Under the pieces are notes generated by a model that saw nothing but the letters and a program-made list of their open reading frames with translations, did not search any database and had not been told where the DNA came from. Made by a program: the position numbers and the translations under genes. Shown piece by piece: positions 22,649 through 32,955 of a DNA stretch of 64,000 bases (its first letter is position 1; every line of letters starts with the position of its first letter). Source of the DNA: Nymphaea colorata (lineage: Eukaryota > Streptophyta > Magnoliopsida > Nymphaeales > Nymphaeaceae); NCBI RefSeq assembly GCF_008831285.2, contig NC_045147.1, forward strand, positions 7,532,334 through 7,596,333. Direction: 5' to 3'.

Positions 22649-24616
22649 GGGGTCCACTCATCCCATGTTTTCCACACTAAGTCTTTGAGTAAAATAGCTT
22701 GAAAGGTGCAGTAAATTTGAGGAAATCCCGAAAAAGTGTTCAAGCTAATTAAAGGAAAAATTTAAAATTTTCTTTGGTCTAACAGCCTAAGTCAAGAGCT
22801 TGGTTTTGAGTCACATTAGTGGACAACCAAGTCAATGGCAATGGCTCAAAAAGACCTCGGGGTCGTGCTCAAGCTTAGGAGAAGGTTTGTGCCAGTCAGG
22901 TAATTTATTTTTTCCTTCTCCTTTTCTTTCTTATTTACGTTGTAGTTTTCTTTGTTTTCATAATCATGTTTATTTTTTTTTCCTTTTCTGCTTTGCGTAC
23001 TTAGTTTAGTTTATTTTTATATTAATTCTTGGATTATTTTAGTTTCCTTAAGCATGTCAAGGATAGTCTAATTTCTCTTCTGTTCCTAGGCTAGATTTGG
23101 TTTTCATTATCAATTAGGTGAGGGACATGGGGCAGACAATCCAATCTATCATTTTTTCTCTTTCATTTAACATTTAAATGCTTAGTCTATAGTATTTGCT
23201 TTAATATACTCAAGCATATAGTTTATTTCTTTCTTAATTGGATTATGCCTAGAATCATACATATGTATTGAATTTAAAAAAATGGACCTATATCTTGGGA
23301 CCATGTGGAAACTAGGTTTGACTGACTAGTACCATGCCCTACAACATTATTCTTGGCATGAGAATAATCAATTCAGCCTGGTCTTGCTTGGACACACTTT
23401 CTGAATCGTAGTTTACAAGGCACATTTTTTAAACCAAACCCTTTTTTCAAAATATATTTTAAAATCCCTAGATCATATATAATTTTCAGATCTCTCCTTA
23501 GGTGACCAAAGTCACTCTTAGAGGGTCTAACTTACACCGATGCTAGAATTCACAACCAATGAGCCTACACCCTAAAATTAGGTGCTTGGAAGACCCATTT
23601 GAACCAATCTCAATGCTAACTAATTCTAGGTATGGAAGACTTCAACATTGTAACCAAGCAAGTAAAACCTTAACCTTAGTTAGGCTCAACCTACATTTGG
23701 CACGTATAAAGAATTAGATCTTCAATTGAATTACATGGATCAACCTACAGCTAATATCTAACAGTTTCAGATCTATATTTTAGGCCTTATACCTTGAACC
23801 CAAGAGATACAATGAATTAGATCTGGATATTGAGTCATGAATTTGAATCTAGAACCTTGGATCATAAGCTATGAGATTCAGATGGGATTTGATTATGTGT
23901 CCAAAGTATGATAGGTAGATTTTAAATCTATAATCTCATTATGTATTGGATTAAATCCCAAATATTAGATATTAGATAAGGAAATTTGGATATTAGTGTT
24001 CTCAAACTTCAAACTCCAATATTCGATTATGGATCATAAATTTTTTATCTCTTAGAACCTAATGCCTAAATTTGAATTAGACCTAACCCATTGACTTAGA
24101 TCATGGTTTTGGATCAAATTGTTAGTTGTATTTATTTCAATCATACTTGAATTTGCATCCAAAGTATCTCCTAAGGTCCATGTCTGGCATACCAATCTCT
24201 AGCGTCAGAATCTTAATTACATTTGATCTACTATGCATGCATCATATATATTCAGGATCTCATTTGCATGGATCAATGATGAATAAAAGATTGAACTATG
24301 TTTCTTTCTTGGTGCTCTCCTGCTTGAATCCCTGAATCTCTATTGATCCACTTAGATTTTCAAACCACATTCTTTTGAAATCTAGGGCATGTTTGCTATT
24401 GTTCATTCAGGCACTGTACTACAATCAAATCGACACAAAGCTTAGTCATTGGTCAGATTACCCTTGAAAACCCAAAATGATCAGACCTAGTACCAATAGC
24501 ATGAGTCCCGTCTCTCAAATTCCTGCACATGGATATGGAAGTGAGTGCATGTGACATATTTTTCCTATTTATAACGATTTGCATGCAAGGTTCAAAACTT
24601 TTGTATCTCAACAAAG

Positions 24617-24635
24617 TGGTGACCGTGATGGGACC
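24617..24635 (+). promoter_or_regulatory. Primer-binding-site-like block
   Basis: TGGTGACCGTGATGGGACC follows the LTR end after three bases. It starts with TGG, as needed to pair with the CCA end of a tRNA. The tRNA could not be identified with confidence. Confidence 0.5.
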
Positions 24636-25930
24636 TATCTTTGGTTGACTAAGCTAACTGACTTAAATGTTCGAGTCATGAATGTCATCCTAGCTCATAG
24701 AGCCTCCTAGTTGTCATCATACAGATCCGGGTATGTATGTTCTATATTTGCATTAGCACTTAGAATTGAGATGAAATATTTCATGCTCATGTAGATTTAG
24801 GATTAAATGCAACCCCTCTCAATTTAGGCATTGTATAAATATAATGTTTGCCCTCCTCTATATTTTAACCTCCCATCTTAGACCCCATTGTATTGAAGTC
24901 ATCAACTTGTGCATATGTTCATTTTTCTAGATCCCTTGAACATTTATAGTATGTTTCTTCTGCCTAACCTGGGTCAAACTTGTACCTCTTATTATTTGAT
25001 TTATACTTTCTATAGGGTCGACCAAATATGTTTGTCTCCTCACCAAGTCTAGTCATCATCCTACTATGAGCTCTTGCATATTTGTTTGCCCTCCTCAAAT
25101 TGTCATTGAACCTTGTCATTTCAACAATTTTGTATAAATATTCGTTTTTTTCCATTGCAATGTTCTAATAATTTCGGTCTTTGTTATGTCACCAAATCTT
25201 CTTTGTGATGTTGACATTTCTTCATGATATTTCTATTTCCTTGAACTTATATATAATTTTACAAGTTTTACCAATAACAAGTTGTCGTGGTGGACTAAAT
25301 GCCAATAAGACCTAGCAGCTTATGAAGCCTTTCAGCAATTGATGGTTAGGCTTGTGAGCAAGAGCATGAACCAGAAATGTTTTGAAATATTTCTTTTGAA
25401 AGGACCAAACAAGAGGATTATAGAGAAGCACCAGCTAGAAAACCAGATTTGTTAAGAAAAAATCAGCAAAACTCAATATCTGGAGAAACCCCTTTCCCAA
25501 ATCTTCTCTTTGCATGTAACTAGGATCAGCTACTGAATCTGAAGGGCAAAAAGACCTGAACAAGAGGAAAACTAAGGAGAAGCATCCCAAGTTTATCAAA
25601 GGCTGCAAATTCAGACCATTAATTCAACTCATGGAGGTGATATTAAATCATATGTTATCTTGAAAAATATTCATGCCCTAAAGCATCCAAAACCACCACC
25701 AGTCGAGCAAAGCCGATGGACCAATTCTATAAGTACCGTAGAGCACCAGGATGCAACATCGAAGATTATTTTGTGCTGACACACATCACCTAGGATTATA
25801 TTAATGAGGAATTTCCAGTTGAAGTGGAGCAGTCAAGAGCTATGGAGAATCTATGAGAAATATCAGGATATCTTCTTTATACAATAGTTTTTTGACAAGT
25901 ATGAAAGTACTATGAAGTCAAACTTTGATG
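24636..25930 (+). pseudogene. gag: Leader and decayed Tat gag of the third element
   Basis: Downstream of the primer-binding block comes a long leader without open frame. At about 25,710-25,790 a frame reads MDQFYKYRRAPGCNIEDYF, the equivalent of the small zinc-binding motif near the end of Tat/Athila gag (Cx2YHx4GHxxEDC). All four expected metal ligands are altered (Tyr, Arg, Cys, Tyr) and a stop follows soon after. No protease or RT follows; by 25,980 the sequence has changed to unrelated DNA, so the element is truncated. Confidence 0.6.
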
Positions 25931-27950
25931 TCATTCATTGTGTAAAGCCTTCTTTGTTCAACAATGATTACGTCTGGTGGCCAAACTCTATCACTCTCTT
26001 TCTCTTTCTTTCTCCACTACATGGCATGCCATTCATCCTAAACTAGACAACTTGATTAATGGTACAAATTACATGGTTAATGGTGAAAATTCAGTCCAAG
26101 ATAAGGCAAGATCTGTGCACCTAGGAGGTCATTTGATGCTCATAGGACATGTGGAATGGCACACACGTGTCTTGTTTAATTGATTTTTTATCAAATGCCA
26201 TCCGTAATAAAGGATGGAGGGGCGGACGATTGAAAGGGGGTATAAATTACCCTTGTTCTACAATCTTTCGAGCTAACCCTCAACCCTCATAACAATGTGG
26301 AACAGAACGTCTCCCGCACCCGACCCCCGAGTGTCCCTCGAGTGCTCCCCCTTTTCCTTCTCCTCTGTCTTTCCCCCTTCTCTCTTCTAAGTCTTCCCCT
26401 TTCCACTGCTCTATGCCTTCCCCTTTCCACTGCTCTACGCCTTCCTCCCCTACTCTGTCCATTGCTTCTTCCTCCATTCCATCAACTGATTGGTCTTGCT
26501 TCCTCCATTCCCTCGACGACGGGTCGTGCGATCACCTTGTTGCTGCAAGGAGCTCCATTGTTGGGCGAATAACTTTTTCCAAGCGAGTTCTGGTTCTCAT
26601 TCTCTTGTTTTCTCTCTCGCTCCCTCCCTCTTGTCTCTGATTTGCAGTAACTACGGTTTTTGCTCCTGTCAAATGTGATACTGTTGAACTAGAGAAAAGC
26701 TTGGCAATTAGATTTGAGGAGGCAATGTTGTCTGACTAAGGTTTCTTCTTTATTTTAGTCACCTGCATAAGTCGATTAGCCATCTTGCCACCCTCACCCC
26801 ATAGCCCCCTCTTGTCTTCCTTACCCCTCATGCTTCTTCACCCTCCTTCAACCTCTCGCCTCCTTCAAACGTGTAGTGGATTGAAGCTGCCCCTCGCCCT
26901 ATCAATCAATCAAGCAATCTGCGCATTCCACAGGCAAGTCCCCGTCTAATGACTGCTTCTCCATTGTAGGAGTTTGCCTTGACATCTACATTCGAACAAT
27001 TTTTTTAGGGGCTTTTGAATGAAAATCATGTTGTATTACTGTCTACCATGTGTTTGTATCTCTCACCTCTGGCATTAGTTTACACTTGTTTTACTCTCTG
27101 AGTTGTTCTTGAGGAAAGCCGCAGGTTCCACTGGCAGTAGTAGAAAAATTTGTTCTTCATTTTCAAGTTGCTTTATTCTTTGAATGTAAGGCGTTAGCAA
27201 CTGGTTAGGCCACTCTGCTTCATCGTTATCGTTCCATGGAAAAAGATGTCTTTTCTAGACATGTAGTTGAAACATTTTAGGTCACTTAACCTCAATTACT
27301 TCAGTCAAGTTCCTTTCCAAGTTTTGACATTCGAAAACAAATAAAACTACACTATGCCAAACCAACAAATTTATCGATCATGGACACATCTAACCTGGTG
27401 AGCACTTTGCATTCTTTGACAATTGAGATGAAACCACAACCAAGTCTGTTGTGCTACTCGTGTTGGCAGATTTGAATGGATACCCTGCACCCTCAACATG
27501 GCTGCCTTAGGTGAAAGGGGTAGAGTGAGTTTTTGCAGCCAAGGATGACTTGCCTAGGCATCCTGAATTAGGAAGCCTATGCTTGCAACATAGTCACTGC
27601 AAAAGTTTTCTGGCAGCTCTACCATCACATGTCTGTGTATGTACTCCATGTACATGAAGGTAACCATGATTTGCTAGGCAATGTGAGCTCCATGAGAAGA
27701 GCAAAATGGCCCTGGGCATGATAAGGGATGACTAGAGCATGTAGAATGGCCATGCTTTGGGGATTCTCGTCCAAGTTGTTCCTTCTGCCAGAAAGATTTT
27801 TGATCTGTTCTCTTCTTCTAAGTAGTTGTTTCTACAACAGATCCTGCATAGGAATAGCTATTACTTTTCACATTTCTATAGTGGTACTCGTAAACTAAGA
27901 TATCTGGTAGTATAGGAAATGAAACCATGAATAGCTAGATTTTGGTAGTA
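25931..27950. other. Unassigned DNA with promoter-like and CT-rich stretch
   Basis: A TATAAATT box near 26,240 is followed by a CT-rich block (26,290-26,640) that resembles a plant 5' untranslated region. An open stretch near 26,647-26,738 reads VTTVFAPVKCDTVELEK in one frame and then stops. The Leu/Pro-rich ORFs over 26,297-26,678 are compositional. No gene could be assembled from these pieces. Confidence 0.3.
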
Positions 27951-27957
27951 CTTACAG

Positions 27958-28111
27958 ATCTTGATATCAGTGACATGGAAACTTGAGCGGACGGGAGGCC
28001 ATACACTATTTAAGCGCATATGGCAACACCAGAAAACAGATATTAATGCATCAAGCACATCCTTACCAGATATAAATAAAATCAAAAGATGGAAGTTTAG
28101 GACAAAGAAAG
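27958..28111 (+). other. Possible orphan coding exon
   Basis: A 154-base open stretch lies between a good acceptor (TAGTACTTACAG) and a donor (AAAG/GTACGT). It encodes SVTWKLERTGGHTLFKRIW, then a basic tail KRWKFRTKK. After the TA microsatellite a second acceptor (TTATTTTTTAG, about 28,322) would join in frame to GSAM and a stop. The protein is not recognised and no upstream exons were found, so this may be a captured or relic fragment. Confidence 0.3.
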
Positions 28112-28114
28112 GTA

Positions 28115-28116
28115 CG

Positions 28117-28211
<95 letters not shown>

Positions 28212-28258
28212 GTATGTATGTATGTATGTATGTATGTATGTATGTATCTATATATATA
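28115..28258. repeat. (TA)n and (TATG)n microsatellites
   Basis: About 90 bases of TA, broken once at 28,141, followed by about ten TATG units and a short TA tail. The ORF across it on the minus strand is compositional. Confidence 0.95.
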
Positions 28259-28269
28259 TCCAGTGGCAT

Positions 28270-28629
28270 CTTCTTGTGATTTTAAGAAGGCAGTACTGTG
28301 CATATAACTGTGTTATTTTTTAGGCTCTGCTATGTAGGTGGTACTCTTATTTATGGCTGGTCTATGTGAAGAAGGCTATCTAGCATATCAAACTTATGTC
28401 ATTCTAGGGTTTATAGTTCACCATTCACACACTTCATGTTGGTGCGTCGTATTACTGCTCAAGCTCAGGAATTGCAGCTCCAGTAGATAGTACAAGTTCA
28501 ATGTTCCCCAAGTAAAATGACAGATTCCCTCTGCTCCATTGGCCACTGTTTACAATTAATATCGTTTACTACAAGCGAAGTTCATGATTTCCTCTGCTTC
28601 AATGGGTACAACTACTGAAAGAAAGAATG

Positions 28630-28664
<35 letters not shown>

Positions 28665-28787
28665 AACTTGGGTACTATTCAGATGCCTGCTACTTAACAC
28701 AGTTGGTGCATTTAAATTGCTACTGTGTACGCCCTCATCACTAATTACACCACAGTTGCTATTGTAGGAATTACTGAGATCTCAAAG

Positions 28788-28822
<35 letters not shown>

Positions 28823-29060
28823 CTCCCTCTCATCTTAACAAAAGTCATAGTATCTAAATAGTGAGATCCAGATTTAACCATGTGGATCTAAATGCATCAA
28901 ATCCAAAACCCCATCTTGAAGCTTCACCATTGGTTAGTGCAGGACTAGGCTGATCCACATCACTGACTCAACTTAGCTTGCTCTAGCTTGTCTCATGAAC
29001 TATTCTATTTGTGTCCCAAGCTAAAATTGAATTGGTTAAAGGTTAAGTGTGAGACTAATT
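28270..29060. other. Gene-free stretch with inverted GA and TC runs
   Basis: A (GA) run at 28,632-28,660 and a (TC) run at 28,789-28,817 are complementary and about 130 bases apart. No coding evidence elsewhere. Confidence 0.5.
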
Positions 29061-29072
29061 GAGATTTAAATG

Positions 29073-29635
29073 CAATGTCACCTGGGTGCGTTTCCCAGGA
29101 GCTCGCACCCGCACCGACGCGTTGCGGGTGCGCTCCAGGTGCGCACCCAATCCGCACCCGATGATGAGGCTCACACCCAAGCCGCACCCAGGGGAGTTGG
29201 ATCAAGTTCCGAGTCGAAACCAAATCCAAACCAAGTTCATCTGCGTATATGGTTTGGATCTGGATCTGATTTCGGGATGAAACCAGATTAAAAATCCACA
29301 AAATCAAATCCCCGTCGGCCGTTGCATCTAATTTAATACATCTATAGATATATTATATGTTCTCTTTTCTCTTTCAAAAAAAACGATACAGGACTAAAGA
29401 ATGGTGGCTTTCATAAAACGATCTGTTTGTCTTTTTTTCAAACATTTCTTTTTTTATTTTTTCCCACTATCATAAAAATGTATAATTTTAATTGTGTTAT
29501 TCAATTTCTACGAAAAATTAATAATAATAATAATATTAATATTAATATTAATAAAATATCTTCACCGCACCGCCGCACCTAATTTTTTTGAGATGTGCCG
29601 CACCGGCACCCGCACCCCGCATTCAGGTGACATAG
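29073..29635. mobile_element. hAT-type MITE, 563 bp, with 8-bp target duplication
   Basis: The left end CAATGTCACCTGGGTGCG and the inverted right end CTATGTCACCTGAATGCG match at 15 of 18 positions. TTTAAATG flanks both sides perfectly (29,065-29,072 and 29,636-29,643). An 8-bp target duplication with short inverted ends is the hAT signature. The interior has GC-rich hairpin arms (GCACCCGCA and TGCGGGTGC, about 29,105-29,133) and an AT-rich centre, with no transposase, so it is non-autonomous. Confidence 0.85.
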
Positions 29636-29643
29636 TTTAAATG

Positions 29644-30570
29644 ACTATGAAATGTTAGAAATATATTATTTAATTTAATATTAACATACTAAGTGGACTT
29701 TATATATTTTTGTGTTGAGCGTCCAACTTCCATGATTCAAGAAATTATACTTCCACAATTACCATGTGGTCGATATGGACATGACTCTCATACACATATT
29801 CTAAGAATGATAGCAGCTTAAAGTTTATTGCAAAACATGGAATGTATCATTTGAACAGAGGCATTGGCCATCATAAGAAGAATTATCCATAACTAAGACA
29901 TGCAAGATCATCATATCACAGGTGTTTAACAGATCTGGTCTCTGTCCATCAAGGTTTAGTGACATTACATCGCTCTGCGTGGCTCTCCATTTCCTTTATT
30001 TGTAGGGTCATAGGTTGCATGAGGATCAACTTAGGTATTGTACCCACACCTTCAACAGTTTAAGAGCACCCATCAAAATTGGGAAGACGACAAACTATGC
30101 TACGACACTTGAAGCAAGCTCTTTAACATTCACTCGATCTAAATACAACTAATTTTCCACTCGCTTAAACATGTGACAATTTGCTGATTACGTAACCACA
30201 ATCTGATGCTAACCATGTTACACTAACAAAAAGAATAAATTTTATGCATTGTAAACGACAGTTAATTAGATGTGGACTTGTTAATTACATGTAAGCTGGC
30301 AATTAGGTGGGTATAAATATTGTTAGGCCATCGATCATTGAATCTCTTTAACTTTGGAGCTTGCAAAGAAAGACATAATGCATCCAATGTTATCTTTCTC
30401 TTTCTCTTTTGGTATTTGTCATGTGTTTCTTGTACACAATACGTGAAAGTTATGTTTAGCTTTAGCTTGTTATATTTTTGTTGTATATTTGTTTATTTGC
30501 ACATTAAGTCAATTGCTTAAATTTATTTCATGTAACTAAATTGTTTGATCTTCTTGTACTTCTATTTGTT
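29644..30570. other. AT-rich stretch upstream of the Harbinger genes
   Basis: No coding sequence seen. TATAAATA near 30,313 may be a promoter of the element to the right. Terminal inverted repeats for that element were not located. Confidence 0.35.
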
Positions 30571-30578
30571 AAAAATAG

Positions 30579-31005
30579 ATGAGTAGCCATTATGACAAAC
30601 TACAACAGGATGAAGATCAAGTGTAGTTTTTATTTGACATAATGTTAGAGCAAACTAAGATTCTTGGAATGCGAACATCAAATGGGCTAAAAGAAACATC
30701 TATGAAGGTGGTTGAGCAAAAATGATGGAAGCATATAGACCAATGTTTATATAAGAGAAAATTCAAAACAAACTGATAAGAGCAAAACCTGACTTACAAG
30801 TGATGAAAGAGATGCTCACTGCTTCAAGATTTAGGTGGGATCCAGATAAAAAAATTATACAAGCAGATGATAACGTGTAGAAAGAGTATATACAAAAGTA
30901 CCCAAATAGAAAAAAATATAAATTGCTAGCAACAAGAGTATTATAAGCATGCAATGGAAATTTGAGGATCTTCCACTGCATTGGAAGGTGATAATAGGAG
31001 TGCAT
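30579..31005 (+). pseudogene. Myb/SANT-like protein of a PIF/Harbinger element (decayed)
   Basis: An ATG at 30,579 opens a broken frame. About 30,800-30,930 encodes MKEMLTASRFRWDPDKKIIQ then KEYIQKYPNRKKYK, the pattern of the Myb/SANT-like domain found in the second protein of plant PIF/Harbinger elements (a GFxWDexxKxxxaxxxvWdxYixxxPxxkxf-type block). In active elements this protein binds element DNA and brings the transposase into the nucleus. Several stop codons, including one where the conserved Trp should be, show that this copy is dead. The transposase relic lies about 1 kb downstream on the same strand. Confidence 0.6.
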
Positions 31006-31626
31006 AGTTAGTAGGGCAAAAGATGATGTACAAATAAATGTAGATGAACAAGATGAAAATTATTTTTAGATACCTATTTTACCAATGGATAGCAATGCTT
31101 CTACTTAGGGAGAAACCTCTAACAGCACGAGAGAAAACAAAAGACTGAGAACCTCCACAATCATGAATTATAATACTTCTAAAACCATTTGTGAGTACAT
31201 ATGATAACTTGCGGAAACCCAACCTATAGTTATTTTGCAAAAGAGTTGAGAAATTTTAAGAGATATGCATGTAAAAGGGTAAATAGATAATCATTTGTTT
31301 TTCATAACAATCGATTTACTTTTCAATTTGATAAAGCAAATGCGCTTCTCAGGATGACATGTGAGTTGTAGGTTACTTTGTTGTGCACGCAGATTGGCTA
31401 AACGATAGGTAATGTTTGTAACTGATTATCGTTATGGAGGTTTGTAATTATGCATTACTTTTAATGTGTGTAACTGTTTGTAATTTGTGATATATTCTAG
31501 TTGTTTGTAATAGTGTATTTTTTATGTTTTTAATTGTTTATAATTTGCGATGTATTGTAAATGGTTATGAATTCATGCTTGCAATTGTTTTTTATTTCAT
31601 AATTTTTTTGCAATTAAATAGTGTTT

Positions 31627-31916
31627 ATTCTCATGAATTTGTGTATTTATTATCAAGATGGATGAAATATCCACAGTTATCTTTATTCTTATTATGTGGT
31701 TGAAGATGGAATGCTTGAAAGCTCAAGGTAGACCTACTAGAAATTTAGTACATATTAATCGACTAACAGTGATTCTCATGAATTTGTGTATTTATTATCA
31801 AGATGGATGAAATATCCACAGTTATCTTTATTCTTATTATGTGGTTGAAGATGGAATGCTTGAAAGCTCAAGGTAGATCTACTAGAAATTTAGTACATAT
31901 TAATCGACTAGCAGTG
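31627..31916 (+). repeat. 145-bp tandem duplication
   Basis: Units 31,627-31,771 and 31,772-31,916 differ at only two bases by eye (AGACCTA/AGATCTA and CTAACAG/CTAGCAG). It sits at the start of the transposase relic. Confidence 0.92.
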
Positions 31917-32955
31917 ACCCAATTTGTACATGACTGTATGCATGGACATCTAAGAAATTGTTTAGATCTATTGAGGATGGATCAATAAACATATGCATTA
32001 TTGTGTGATGCAATAAAAATCACAACTGAAGAACAAGTAGCGATGTTTCTCGTTACCTTACGACATGATCAACGATATCAACGAACTCAATATGATTTTC
32101 AGCACTTATGACAAACAATTAGTAAGTACTTCAACTTAGTTTTGAAAGCAATTCTTCGTATTGCACAAGAATACATGGGACATGGAGATGATACTACACC
32201 AGCTCGAGTTAGAGGAGATCCATGTTTCTTTCCATACTTTAATGTAAACAACTACACTTCACAATAGATGTAGTCAACCTTTTTATTTATGGTAAAACAT
32301 TTAGAATACTAACACATATTACGTATCAGTAGGATTGTTTGAGAGCAATTGATGGTACATTCCAGTATATGTTCGAAGAGATGAGCACAATCATTGGCGA
32401 AATAGAAAAGGGTTCTTATCTCAAAATATTTTAGCAGTGGTGGGATTCGAGATGCAGTTTCACTACATACTAGCTGGTTGGAAAGAAAGTGCAACTGTTT
32501 GCAAGAGTATTGTATAGTGCACTAGAAGATAATCTTCATCCATTAGAAATTCTACATGATAAGAAAATAAGCATCAATGGTTTAAATTTGCCATCATTAA
32601 TGTAATTGTTTGACTAACAAAACACATATTGTTGATCATGAAATAGGTAAATAATATCTTGCCGATACTGGATACCCAAATATTATCTGATTATTAACTC
32701 CATATAGAAGATGTCAGTACCATCTATCAGAATTTAATGTGTCTGGATCTAGGCAAATTGAGACGAAAGAAGAATTGTACAACTATACACTCATCTTTGC
32801 ACATTACTATGGAGAGAGTGTTTGGTTTGCTTAAGCTAAGGTTTTTGATTTTGAACAATCATGTGTCATATCCAATATCCATTCAAGTTAAAATTGTACA
32901 AGTGGCACGTCTTCTTCATAATTTTATATTCAACCACAATCCAAATGCTGAATAA
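31660..32955 (+). pseudogene. PIF/Harbinger transposase (DDE, decayed)
   Basis: Pieces in three frames together match a plant ALP1/Harbinger transposase: EEQVAMFLVTLRHDQR (about 32,030), DTTPARVRGDP (about 32,190), CLRAIDGTFQ with the first catalytic Asp at 32,351, YLADTGYP with the second Asp at 32,664, LTPYRRCQYHLSEFN (about 32,695), and ITMERVFGLLKLRF with the Glu at 32,812, then VARLLHNFIF. All three acidic residues survive but frameshifts and stops divide them. The enzyme would cut and paste the element with a 3-bp TTA/TAA target. Part of the 5' coding region is doubled (31,627-31,916). Confidence 0.78.

Larger units (their letters stand above)
20594..24613 (+). repeat. 5' LTR of a third Tat-family element (about 4.0 kb)
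   Basis: Starts TATAAACACACCAAATTTTTT, close to the LTR start at 3584. Ends just before a primer-binding-like block, with a conserved end region (GATTACCCTTGAAAACCCAA, about 24,460) shared with the two LTRs further left. U3 carries two sets of tandem subrepeats and a TATA box is present at 22,641. The initial TG reads TA. No gene; ORFs inside are short and domain-free. Confidence 0.6.

Noticed and set aside
20594-24613. Idea that the LTRs at 8359 and 20,594 are the two LTRs of one element
   Set aside because: The first follows a polypurine tract (3' type) and the second is followed by a primer site and gag (5' type), the wrong order for one plus-strand element.
26280-26678. Several overlapping Leu/Pro/Ser-rich ORFs on both strands
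   Set aside because: They arise from a CT-rich stretch; the frames overlap, lack domains and have no splice or start support.
28063-28269. Tyr/Ile-repeat ORF on the minus strand
   Set aside because: Pure translation of TA and TATG microsatellites.
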